In this document: piece after piece, positions 1 through 6,348 of the stretch
How positions within the stretch are numbered: position 1 is the first letter of the stretch
How the letters are laid out: the number at the start of each line of letters is the position of its first letter
From: an uncultured Sphingobium sp.
GTDB taxonomy: Bacteria; Pseudomonadota; Alphaproteobacteria; Sphingomonadales; Sphingomonadaceae
DNA length: 7,290 nucleotides
NCBI GenBank assembly: GCA_913773715.1
Contig: CAJYHD010000652.1
Location: 1-7,290, forward strand
Direction: 5' to 3'
Notes under the pieces: model-generated
What the model was told of the DNA's origin: nothing
Databases searched by the model: none
What the model saw: only the letters and a program-made list of their open reading frames with translations
Translations under genes and position numbers: made by a program

Positions 1-1051
1 GTCCTATCGCCTGATCCGCCCGCTTCTTTTCGCGCTAGATGCTGAGCGCGCGCACAATGTGTCGATCGCCGCGCTGCGGATCATGCCGACTGCAGCTGCT
101 CCAAAGACCGATCCGACGCTCACGACGCGGGTTGCCGGAATCACCTTTCCCAATCCGGTCGGCCTGGCTGCGGGCTATGACAAGGATGGGCGGGTGGCGC
201 ACAAGATGCACGGACTCGGCTTCGGTTTTGCCGAGTTGGGGACGCTGACGCCGCTCGCCCAACCGGGCAATCCGCAGCCGCGCCTGTTCCGGCTGAAGGA
301 AGACCGCGCAGTCATCAACCGCTTCGGCTTCAACAATGGCGGGCAGGGTGCGGCCTGCGACCGGATCGCGCGCTATCGCCGCCCCAAAGGCAACGGGCCG
401 GTGATTGGCATCAACATCGGTGCGAACAAGGATGCCACGGCGGCGGGACGCGGCGTCGCGGATTATGTGACCGGCGTTCAGGTCATGGCGCCGCTCGCCG
501 ACTATCTGACAGTCAACATTTCTTCCCCCAATACGCCGGGGCTGCGCGCCTTGCAGGGGCGCGGGCCGCTGGACGAGTTGCTCGGCGCGGTGATGGCGGC
601 ACGGGGCGCGGACCCGACGCCGATCTTTCTGAAAGTTGCGCCGGATCTGGAACCGGCCGATGTCGAGGATATCGCCGCCGCCTGCATCGACCATCGCGTT
701 GACGGACTGATCGTGTCGAATACGACGATCACGCGGCCTGCATTGCGGTCGGTCCATGCAGGCGAGGCTGGCGGCCTGTCGGGCGCGCCGCTACATGATC
801 TCTCGCTCGCGCGCATCAAGGATTTCCGGCGTCTTCTGGGGCGCAAGCTGCCGCTGATTGGCGTCGGCGGCATCGCCAATGCAGATCAAGCCTATGCCCG
901 CATCCGCGCGGGCGCTTCGCTGGTCCAGCTCTACAGCGCAATGGTCTATGAAGGACCATATCTGCCGCGGCGGATCAATGCAGGGCTGAAGGCGCTGATG
1001 CGGCGCGATGGCATCGCCAACATCGCCGATGTGGTGGGTGTCGATATCTGA
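1..1051 (+). CDS. pyrD: Dihydroorotate dehydrogenase (quinone), class 2; 5' end just outside window
   Basis: Oxidises dihydroorotate to orotate with FMN and passes electrons to membrane quinone, the fourth step of de novo UMP synthesis. The open frame runs from base 2, giving SYRLIRPLLFALDAERAHNV before the GTG at 59; this matches the N-terminal membrane-associating helices of class 2 enzymes (Y..R..LF.LD.ERAH), so the GTG is an internal valine. Base 1 is the third base of the preceding codon and is g, which would fit an ATG/GTG start there (inference), giving about 350 aa. Seen motifs: AGYDKDG, NRFGFNNGG, NISSPNTPGLR (bases 515-547; the second Ser, codon 524-526, corresponds to the family's catalytic base), KVAPDL, VSNTT, GLSGAPL and the FMN-phosphate GVGGI plus QLYSAMVYEGP. 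The frame ends with TGA at 1049-1051. A hairpin repeat follows. The family call is very secure; only the true start is unseen. Confidence 0.97.
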   Translation, partial: SYRLIRPLLFALDAERAHNVSIAALRIMPTAAAPKTDPTLTTRVAGITFPNPVGLAAGYDKDGRVAHKMHGLGFGFAELGTLTPLAQPGNPQPRLFRLKEDRAVINRFGFNNGGQGAACDRIARYRRPKGNGPVIGINIGANKDATAAGRGVADYVTGVQVMAPLADYLTVNISSPNTPGLRALQGRGPLDELLGAVMAARGADPTPIFLKVAPDLEPADVEDIAAACIDHRVDGLIVSNTTITRPALRSVHAGEAGGLSGAPLHDLSLARIKDFRRLLGRKLPLIGVGGIANADQAYARIRAGASLVQLYSAMVYEGPYLPRRINAGLKALMRRDGIANIADVVGVDI

Positions 1052-1061
1052 GCCTTTAGCC

Positions 1062-1133
1062 GTCATGCCAGCGCAGGCTGGCATCTCGGAGGTAGAGCCA
1101 CTCCGCCTGAGACCCAGTCTTCGCTGGGGTGAC
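1062..1133. repeat. REP-like dispersed palindromic repeat (double hairpin) between pyrD and ggt
   Basis: Two hairpins lie back to back. Hairpin 1 has a perfect 8-bp stem ATGCCAGC (1065-1072) / GCTGGCAT (1077-1084) with loop GCAG. Hairpin 2 has CCCAG (1113-1117) / CTGGG (1124-1128). The outer arms GTCATGCCAGCG (1062-1073) and CGCTGGGGTGAC (1122-1133) are also inverted copies at 10 of 12 positions, so the whole unit can fold as one larger palindrome. One frame translates as MPAQAGIS, the signature of an intergenic repeat that I recall as common in sphingomonads and other proteobacteria and often spuriously translated in automatic annotations. It may also terminate pyrD transcription; no T-run follows, so that role is uncertain. 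Confidence 0.75.
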
Positions 1134-1176
1134 CCGACCCTCATGAGTGACGGACCTGGCGCCCGGACCAATTTAG

Positions 1177-1204
1177 TTGCAGCGCACAACCTTGCAGCTA
1201 TCTT
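1177..1204 (+). promoter_or_regulatory. Candidate sigma70-type promoter for ggt, possibly leaderless
   Basis: TTGCAG (1177-1182), a 16-nt spacer and TATCTT (1199-1204) resemble -35 and -10 boxes. Transcription would begin about seven bases after the -10 box, i.e. at or next to the ATG at 1212. No Shine-Dalgarno sequence is visible upstream of that ATG, which would fit a leaderless mRNA. Matches to consensus are partial and this is inference from spacing. Confidence 0.3.
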
Positions 1205-1211
1205 GCCGCTC

Positions 1212-2909
1212 ATGACTGTCCGTCTTCTCGGCCTCCTGGCCCCGCTCGCCTTCGTCACGGCAACCCCCGCGCTTCACGCAAAGACGCCCGTCGCCACCAA
1301 CGCGACTGTGTCCGCCGCCGATCCGCGCGCCGCGCTCGCGGGGCAGGAGATATTGCGCAAGGGCGGCAGTGCGACCGATGCGGCGATCGCGATGATGCTG
1401 ACGCTGGGCGTGGTCGAACCGCACAATAGCGGCATCGGCGGTGGCGGCTTCCTGATACATCATGACGGAGCGAGCGGCGCGCTCGAATCGATCGACGGGC
1501 GCGAAACAGCACCCGCCGCCGCGCGTCCCGATCGCTTTATGGGCAAGGATGGCCAGCCCTTGCCCTTCCGCGACGCCTGGCCGGGCGGCTATTCGGTGGG
1601 AGTGCCGGGCAATCTGCGGCTGGCCTGGGAAGCGCATCGCAAATGGGGCAAGCTGCCCTGGGCCGACCTGTTCCAGCCCGCGATCCGCTATGCGCAGGAT
1701 GGCTTCGACCTGGGCGAGCGCACGGCAACGGCCTTGCGCGCGACACAATCGGTCTGGGCGGACTTTCCCGAAATCCAGAAATATTTCTGGGTGAACGGCG
1801 CGCTGCCGCCGGTGGGTACGAAGCTCAAGAATCCACCGCTTGCCGCGCTCTACAAGCGGATTGCGGCGGGAGGGCCGGACGCCTTCTACAAGGGCGAGCA
1901 GGCGCGTGCCATCGCGCAGACAGTGACGCACGCCCCCAAAAACCCGGTGCCGATGACCGAGGCCGATATTGCGGGCTACCAGGTCAAGATGCGCCAGCCG
2001 GTGTGCGGCACGTACCGTATCTACAAGGTATGCGGGATGGGCCCGGCGTCGGCGGGCGGCGTCACCGTGCTTGAAATCCTCGGCATGGTGGAACGCTTTC
2101 CGCTCGCGCAATGGGGTAAAGACGATCCGCGATCCTGGCATGTGATCGCGGAGGCGATGCAGCTTGCCTATGCCGATCGCGATACATGGCTGGGCGACCC
2201 TGCGTTCGTTTCGGTGCCGGTCGCGGGCATGATCGACAAGGCCTATCTCAAGCAGCGCTCGGCCTCGATCCGCCTCAACAAAGCGTTGAACGACTATAAG
2301 CCGGGCATGCCCAAGGGCGCGCAGCCGCGCACCGCATCGTTGCCGCAGCCCGAAAGCGGGACCAGCCATTTCGTCGCTGTCGATCGCCATGGCGACATCG
2401 CTGCCTGGACATCCACGATCGAGAGCTTCTTCGGTAGCCAGTTGATCGCGGGCGGCGTCATCTTGAACAACGAACTGACCGACTTCAGCTTCACGCCTGA
2501 AAAGAATGGCGCACCGGTCGCCAACCGGGTGGAGCCGGGCAAGCGCCCGCTGTCCTCCATGTCGCCGACGATTGTCTATGATGCGAAGGACACGCCGATC
2601 TTCACCGTGGGTGCAGCCGGCGGCAAGACGATCATCATGCAGGTGGCCAAGGCGCTGATCGCGCACTTCGACTGGGGCCTGTCAGCCAAGGACTCGATCG
2701 CGCAGGGCCTCGTCTTCTTCAACGGCGACGGGCTGGTGCTGGAACAGGGAACCGCGGTGGAAGCGATGAAGGCACCGCTTGAGAAGCTCGGCCATCGCGT
2801 CAGCGTCAATCGCATGGGACTGAAGGCCAATGCCGCCGAGCGGACGCCCGATGGCCATTGGATCGGTGCGGCCGATCCGCGCAGTCCGGGCGTATCTCTC
2901 CAGGAATGA
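1212..2909 (+). CDS. ggt: Gamma-glutamyltranspeptidase family protein, secreted
   Basis: An N-terminal-nucleophile hydrolase, 565 aa from the chosen start. The family cleaves gamma-glutamyl bonds of glutathione and related compounds in the periplasm and self-cleaves into two chains. The ATG at 1212 gives a clear signal peptide (basic MTVR, hydrophobic core, cleavage after ALHA at residue 23); in-frame starts farther upstream would translate the palindromic repeat and are rejected. Seen motifs: GGSATDAAIA, HNSGIGGGGF, GRETAP (Arg97, expected to hold the glutamate carboxylate), GTSHF with nucleophile Thr384, TSTIE, LNNELTDFS (Asp424), KRPLSSMSPT (Ser448/449 oxyanion pair) and GAAGG. Cleavage before Thr384 would leave a small chain of 182 aa, normal for the family. 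Oddities: Glu404 stands where the canonical enzymes have a substrate-binding Asn, and GAAGG replaces GSPGG. It could therefore prefer another acyl substrate. No SD is visible. It follows pyrD by 160 bp and converges on the TPR gene. Confidence 0.93.
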   Translation: MTVRLLGLLAPLAFVTATPALHAKTPVATNATVSAADPRAALAGQEILRKGGSATDAAIAMMLTLGVVEPHNSGIGGGGFLIHHDGASGALESIDGRETAPAAARPDRFMGKDGQPLPFRDAWPGGYSVGVPGNLRLAWEAHRKWGKLPWADLFQPAIRYAQDGFDLGERTATALRATQSVWADFPEIQKYFWVNGALPPVGTKLKNPPLAALYKRIAAGGPDAFYKGEQARAIAQTVTHAPKNPVPMTEADIAGYQVKMRQPVCGTYRIYKVCGMGPASAGGVTVLEILGMVERFPLAQWGKDDPRSWHVIAEAMQLAYADRDTWLGDPAFVSVPVAGMIDKAYLKQRSASIRLNKALNDYKPGMPKGAQPRTASLPQPESGTSHFVAVDRHGDIAAWTSTIESFFGSQLIAGGVILNNELTDFSFTPEKNGAPVANRVEPGKRPLSSMSPTIVYDAKDTPIFTVGAAGGKTIIMQVAKALIAHFDWGLSAKDSIAQGLVFFNGDGLVLEQGTAVEAMKAPLEKLGHRVSVNRMGLKANAAERTPDGHWIGAADPRSPGVSLQE

Positions 2910-2910
2910 A

Positions 2911-2934
2911 GGGAGGAGGATGCACCCTCCTCCC
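2911..2934. terminator. Perfect hairpin between convergent ggt and TPR gene
   Basis: GGGAGGAGG (2911-2919), loop ATGCAC, CCTCCTCCC (2926-2934): a 9-bp perfect stem starting two bases after the ggt stop codon and 13 bases beyond the stop of the convergent gene. Neither side has a T-run, so it is a likely but not classic intrinsic terminator, and could instead protect 3' ends. Confidence 0.6.
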
Positions 2935-2947
2935 CGAAGTCAGTTCA

Positions 2948-3724
2948 TCAGCCTGCGGGCGTCGCGCCTTCGCCGGCGGGCTGGGCCGGAATGGCCTGCG
3001 CCAGCGCCTGAGCGGCGGGCTTGTTGGCCGCATCGACGGTGCCGTCGGCGATCATCGCCTTGCTCATCGTCACCGCCTCGGTCTGGATCGTGGCGTCACC
3101 CGTCGATCCGCTGGCGCCAATCAGCGCCGAGAGCAGAATGTTCTTGGACACTGGATCGGTCGGCTTTTCCTGCACCGACTTGCGAGCGAGCGGCAGCGCT
3201 TCCTGATACAGTGGGGCGGACCCCGCCTTGTCCTGCGCCGCGAGCTTCTGGTTGCCGACCTGGATCAGGATGCCGGCCAGGATGTTGCGGCTGGCGGCGT
3301 CGGCGGGCTTTGCTTCCACAACCTTGCGCCAGTGGGGCAGCGCTTCGTTATAGAGCGCGATCACCTTGTCCATCTGGCCCTGCGCGCCATATGCGGCGGC
3401 ATCGGCATAGAGCGCGTTTGCGAGGAAGTTTACATTGTCGATCTTGGCCGGGTCTTTTTCGACGGCGGTGCGGATCGCGGGCAGCGCGGCGTCATATTTC
3501 GCGACGGCCCCGGCATTGTCGCCTGCCTGCTGCGCGCTCTGTCCGGCCGTGAATTCGGTCACCGCCTTGTTGAAAGCGGCGATTTCTTCCGGCGTCATCT
3601 GGCTTGCGCCAGCCGCAGGAGCGCCCTGTGAAGCGGTGGGTTTGGCGGCAGGCGCTTTTTGCGCAAGTGCCGGCGCGGCGAAAGGCAGTGACAGGACGAG
3701 GGCTGTCAGGACGGACTTCTTCAA
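2948..3724 (-). CDS. Secreted TPR-like repeat protein, function unknown
   Basis: 258 aa with a signal peptide (MKKS, hydrophobic core, cleavage at ALA|Q, residues 21/22), so probably periplasmic. The start is TTG (3724-3722): a GGAG lies nine bases upstream and no ATG or GTG occurs in frame in the preceding 50 bases that I read. After an Ala/Pro linker (22-42), residues about 66-209 consist of three tandem units with an exact 48-residue register: ALP at 80, 128 and 176, and an Asn followed by a hydrophobic helix at 99 (NFLANAL), 147 (NILAGIL) and 195 (NILLSAL). Each resembles a tetratricopeptide helix pair (LYNEALP, VEAKPAD) with a longer second part than the usual 34 residues. The C-terminus is Ala/Pro/Gly-rich. 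Such proteins usually scaffold other proteins; partner and process cannot be told from the sequence. It lies 112 bp downstream of rarD on the same strand. Confidence 0.85.
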   Translation of the reverse strand: MKKSVLTALVLSLPFAAPALAQKAPAAKPTASQGAPAAGASQMTPEEIAAFNKAVTEFTAGQSAQQAGDNAGAVAKYDAALPAIRTAVEKDPAKIDNVNFLANALYADAAAYGAQGQMDKVIALYNEALPHWRKVVEAKPADAASRNILAGILIQVGNQKLAAQDKAGSAPLYQEALPLARKSVQEKPTDPVSKNILLSALIGASGSTGDATIQTEAVTMSKAMIADGTVDAANKPAAQALAQAIPAQPAGEGATPAG

Positions 3725-3836
3725 CGTCTGGGTCTCCCTGTAATCGATATTGATGGCGCGCGGGCGTGCGCCGTCCAGCGGCTTTAATGGGAAAAGCGGC
3801 TATATTGTTCCATCCTATGGGAACGACGAAGTGCAA
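3725..3836 (-). other. Intergenic gap rarD-TPR gene with short inverted and direct repeats
   Basis: This 112-bp gap holds the Shine-Dalgarno of the TPR gene (GGAG, minus strand), an inverted repeat GTTCC (3807-3811) / GGAAC (3820-3824), a direct repeat AGCGGCT at 3777-3783 and 3795-3801 (18 bp apart), and a GC hairpin GGCGC (3755-3759) / GCGCC (3768-3772). No element has a T-run, and I see no convincing -35/-10 pair, so whether the TPR gene has its own promoter or is read through from rarD is undecided. Confidence 0.35.
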
Positions 3837-4730
3837 TCAGGCGGCGGCGAGCCGTTGGCGACGCGCGGCGGATACGCTGTCGCTGGCGAACAGGATCAGG
3901 CCGATCCAGATCAGACCGAAGCTTGCGACCTGCCCCATGTTGAGCCGCTCTCCAAAGAGCAGGATGCCGCACAGGAACTGAAGCGTTGGGGCGAGGAACT
4001 GCATGACGCCGAGCGTCGCCATGGGCAACCTCTGCGCGGCGACGGCGAACAGGACGAGCGGGACGGTGGTAACTGCGCCTGCCGTGACGAGCAGCGCAGT
4101 GGTCAGCACATCCTGACCGAAGCCGACGCCGCCATGCTGCGCCTCCCAGAAGAGATAGACGCCCGCCAATGGCGTCAGCAGCAGCGTTTCCACACCTAGT
4201 CCCGTCATCGGCGCGACCGGCGTCAGCTTGCGGACGAGTCCGTAAAAGGCGAATGTGAATGCCAGGCTGAGGCTGATCCACAGGGTCGTTAATGCCGATG
4301 CCGCCATGATCGCAACGCCGATTGCGGCCACCACGATCGCGATCACCTGAGCCGGACGCAGCCTTTCCTTCAGGACGAGTACGCCCAAGGTGACATTGAC
4401 CAAAGGATTGAGGAAATAACCAAGGCTCGCGGCCAGCACATGACCATCATTGACCGCCCATACATAGGTCAACCAGTTGAGCGCGATCAGCATCGCAGAA
4501 ACGGCAAGCGGCCTGACCATCCGCCGGTCGCGCAACGTGGTCAGCAGCGGTAATATCGCGCCGCGTAGCGACAGAATCACTAGGATCAGCAGCAGAGACC
4601 ATATGACGCGCTGCGTCACGATCTCGACAGGATCGACATGGTGAAGAAGCCGGAAGAAAAGCGGAAGCAGTCCCCAGGATGCGTAGGCACCCATGGCCGC
4701 CAGCATCCCCTTGCGCGCTTCGTCCCCCAC
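3837..4730 (-). CDS. rarD: RarD/EamA-family (DMT superfamily) inner-membrane transporter
   Basis: A ten-helix drug/metabolite-type permease, close in pattern to E. coli RarD: AYASWGLLPLFF, QRVIWSLLL, NWLTYVWAVN, ASLGYFLNPLVNV, FAFYGLVRK, AGAVTTVPLV, LGVMQFLAPTLQFL and FGERL, in two tandem EamA halves. The family is thought to export small metabolites or drugs; the RarD substrate is not firmly known. The start is ambiguous. GTG at 4730 gives 297 aa and an N-terminus of RarD length (VGDEARKGML against E. coli QTRQGVLL). ATG at 4706 would be short. A CTG at 4739 has a GGAGG six bases upstream and overlaps the stop of the preceding gene (CTGA), giving 300 aa. The frame stays open upstream to 5057, but that part has no transporter features and overlaps the small membrane gene. 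It is probably co-transcribed and coupled with that gene. Confidence 0.92.
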   Translation of the reverse strand: MGDEARKGMLAAMGAYASWGLLPLFFRLLHHVDPVEIVTQRVIWSLLLILVILSLRGAILPLLTTLRDRRMVRPLAVSAMLIALNWLTYVWAVNDGHVLAASLGYFLNPLVNVTLGVLVLKERLRPAQVIAIVVAAIGVAIMAASALTTLWISLSLAFTFAFYGLVRKLTPVAPMTGLGVETLLLTPLAGVYLFWEAQHGGVGFGQDVLTTALLVTAGAVTTVPLVLFAVAAQRLPMATLGVMQFLAPTLQFLCGILLFGERLNMGQVASFGLIWIGLILFASDSVSAARRQRLAAA

Positions 4731-4735
4731 CTGCG

Positions 4736-4957
4736 TCAGAAGATGCCTCCGCCCAGGAACAGGCGCAGCGTGCCAAATCCGGCAACGAGCAGGCAAAAAT
4801 TCTGGCCGCCCTTCTTCGAGGACATCATGCCGACGAGCGCACCGACCAGCGCCATCGGCACCAGTACCCAATTGAGCGCGCCAAGCAGCGGAAAGACCGC
4901 CGGGATCATCAGGATCAGCGTGACAAGGCCGATCATCGCAGACAATATGTTCAACAT
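4736..4957 (-). CDS. Small hydrophobic membrane protein, unknown function
   Basis: 73 aa and almost entirely hydrophobic: likely helices at residues 4-26, 29-46 and 54-70, separated by one short polar loop SSKKGGQN (about 47-53). The ending RLFLGGGIF is distinctive and looks like that of small conserved proteins in related bacteria, but I cannot name a family with confidence. The ATG at 4957 is preceded by a weak AGGG about four bases upstream. Its stop codon (TGA, 4738-4736) sits at the very start of rarD, so the two genes look like an operon and the protein may be a partner of the transporter (inference from position only). The alternative, that this is merely a 5' extension of rarD in another frame, is unlikely because the peptide has well-formed membrane helices. 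Confidence 0.75.
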   Translation of the reverse strand: MLNILSAMIGLVTLILMIPAVFPLLGALNWVLVPMALVGALVGMMSSKKGGQNFCLLVAGFGTLRLFLGGGIF

Positions 4958-5100
4958 GACGCCCTAAATGGCGATTGCGCAAGGCCGGGGCAAGCTTGTG
5001 CTGCCATGCCGCTTCTCCGCGAATGGCCCGTTCGCCAAAAAGCGTGCGATTCACCAAAAGTCCTAACGGAAAATTAACGCTTGTTCTTCATGTCCCGCTT

Positions 5101-5109
5101 ACGAAGGAG
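5101..5109 (+). promoter_or_regulatory. Ribosome binding site of the lipoprotein gene
   Basis: ACGAAGGAG ends six bases before the ATG at 5116, the strongest Shine-Dalgarno in the window. The divergent intergenic stretch 4958-5115 also has an A/T-rich patch (about 5055-5082) likely to carry the promoter, but no convincing -35/-10 pair could be fixed. A palindrome TTGCGCAA lies at 4975-4982 near the start of the divergent small gene. Confidence 0.6.
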
Positions 5110-5115
5110 TGAAGG

Positions 5116-5859
5116 ATGGCACTGTTCCGCTCGGCTTTCGTGGTTACTCTCACGCTGGCGCTCGCCGCCTGCGGCAAGGGGGACAAGGAGGCCAACCTCG
5201 CCGCGCTGGACGCGCAACTTACCAACAATATGGCCGATCCCGCAGTGAAGGGCGCGCTTGGCGACCCGATCGTCGTGGACCCGCAACTGGTCGGCCAGTC
5301 CAACCGCAACGCCGTGCGCACGGCGGACAAGCCCGCCAGCGGCGCGCTGCCAGTTCTGGCGGGCGATGCCGGCAAGGCGCAGGCGCAGGCCTTGCGGCAG
5401 GCGGGCGGGAAATTGCTGACCGCGCCTGCTGCGACCGATGGCAAAGCGATGGAATCGAACGTAACGCTGGGCGCGGTCGCGCGCGAACAGGCAGGGCGTC
5501 AGGGTGGCAATGCCGGCTGTGCGAAGAAACTGTCTTACGGCATGGAATGGGCGCAGCGCTTGCCCGAAAGCTTCGGCATCTATCCCGGCGCGCAATTGAT
5601 GGAAGCGGCGGGCGCGGAAAAGGATGGCTGCACGTTGCGCGCCGTGAGTTTCGTGACGCCGGTGCCGCCCCAGGGCGTGATGGACTATTATTACACGGTG
5701 GCGCGTCGAGCCGGCTATGATGGCGAACATCAGGTTCTGGGCGGCGATCATGTTCTCGGCGGGACGCGTAAGAGCGATGGAGCGGCCTATTTCATCCTGT
5801 TCACCGACGCACCGGGCGGAAAGACGAGCGTCGATATCATCGCCGACAAGGGACGGTAA
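5116..5859 (+). CDS. Predicted lipoprotein with C-terminal alpha/beta domain, unknown function
   Basis: 247 aa. The N-terminus is a lipoprotein signal: MALFR, a hydrophobic core, then lipobox LAAC with Cys19 as the lipidated residue; Gly at +2 argues against inner-membrane retention, so it may reach the outer membrane. Residues 20-130 are polar, Ala/Gly/Lys-rich and probably flexible. Residues 135-247 look folded, with Cys135 and Cys172 available for a disulfide, a GIYPGAQ turn, the helix VMDYYYTVARRAGY and a closing strand SVDIIADK. I recognise this general plan (strand, then a YY-helix ending in AGY) from envelope lipoproteins of unknown role but cannot assign a function. The start is set by an excellent SD. 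It is transcribed alone, divergent from the 73-aa membrane protein gene, and ends at a strong terminator. Confidence 0.88.
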   Translation: MALFRSAFVVTLTLALAACGKGDKEANLAALDAQLTNNMADPAVKGALGDPIVVDPQLVGQSNRNAVRTADKPASGALPVLAGDAGKAQAQALRQAGGKLLTAPAATDGKAMESNVTLGAVAREQAGRQGGNAGCAKKLSYGMEWAQRLPESFGIYPGAQLMEAAGAEKDGCTLRAVSFVTPVPPQGVMDYYYTVARRAGYDGEHQVLGGDHVLGGTRKSDGAAYFILFTDAPGGKTSVDIIADKGR

Positions 5860-5867
5860 GCATCTGA

Positions 5868-5907
5868 CAAGAAAAAGGCCCGGTGTCGCCACCGGGCCTT
5901 TTTCTTG
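5868..5907. terminator. Strong bidirectional intrinsic terminator
   Basis: CAAGAAAAAGGCCCGGTG (5868-5885), loop TCGC, CACCGGGCCTTTTTCTTG (5890-5907): an 18-bp perfect stem with a GC core and A/T flanks, so both strands have a T-run after the GC part. It lies 8 bases past the lipoprotein stop and 15 bases past the stop of the convergent DUF4168 gene, serving both. Confidence 0.95.
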
Positions 5908-5922
5908 TTTGCAATCGTAGCC

Positions 5923-6348
5923 TTACTGCTGCGGCTGGGCTGGAGCGGCAGGCGCCGCGGCACCTGCGGCCGGGGCAGCGGGGGCGGGCGGCGCCGCAGC
6001 CTGGATACGCTGTTGAAGCGCGGGATCGGCGGCCGCTGCCTGACCGATCTGGTTGAACTTTTCGGGCGGGATACCCGATGCCTGAAGCGCGGCGACCATC
6101 TTGGGCTGCTTGTCAGCGGCCGAGATCGACGCATCCGACTGGATCTTGGTCACTTCGACAGCTGCGGCTGCAAATTGCTTGATATCCGCATCACTGAAAT
6201 TGCTGGCACCAGCGGCGGGAGCTGCCGCGCTTGGAGCTGCGGGCTGGGCCGGGGCGGGAGCCGCTGCCTGCGCAAAGGCAGGGGCGGTGGCGAACAGGGC
6301 GGCAGTCGCGAGACCGGCCTTGAGGAACTGTGCGTTGAGACCCTTCAA
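5923..6348 (-). CDS. Secreted DUF4168-like protein
   Basis: 141 aa with a signal peptide cleaved at AFA|Q (26/27), so periplasmic or exported. The start is TTG (6348-6346), with AGGAG seven bases upstream and the signal sequence beginning immediately. The mature protein has three parts: an Ala/Pro linker (27-49), a helical core from about 50 to 116 beginning FSDADIKQFAAAAVEV and containing GIPPEKFNQIGQA, and an Ala/Pro tail. The FSDADIKQFA opening with a following single-turn break and second helix matches my memory of DUF4168, a small domain of unknown function in cyanobacteria and proteobacteria. Its role is not known. It is divergent from crcB across 197 bp and convergent with the lipoprotein gene. 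Confidence 0.82.
   Translation of the reverse strand: MKGLNAQFLKAGLATAALFATAPAFAQAAAPAPAQPAAPSAAAPAAGASNFSDADIKQFAAAAVEVTKIQSDASISAADKQPKMVAALQASGIPPEKFNQIGQAAAADPALQQRIQAAAPPAPAAPAAGAAAPAAPAQPQQ

Noticed and set aside
1008..1211. A 5' extension of ggt starting inside pyrD
   Set aside because: It translates the palindromic repeat (MPAQAGIS) and buries the signal peptide; the ATG at 1212 gives a proper N-terminus.
1173..2666. A 497-codon open frame on the minus strand opposite ggt
   Set aside because: It mirrors the high-GC codon pattern of ggt, is rich in Arg/His/Ala without domain motifs, and ggt is certain.
2858..3631. Plus-strand frame of 257 codons opposite the TPR-like gene
   Set aside because: Shadow of the minus-strand gene, which has a signal peptide, SD and internal repeats.
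4740..5057. Long N-terminal extension of rarD
   Set aside because: The residues are Arg/His/Pro-rich without membrane segments, overlap the 73-aa protein in another frame, and RarD proteins have about 296 aa.
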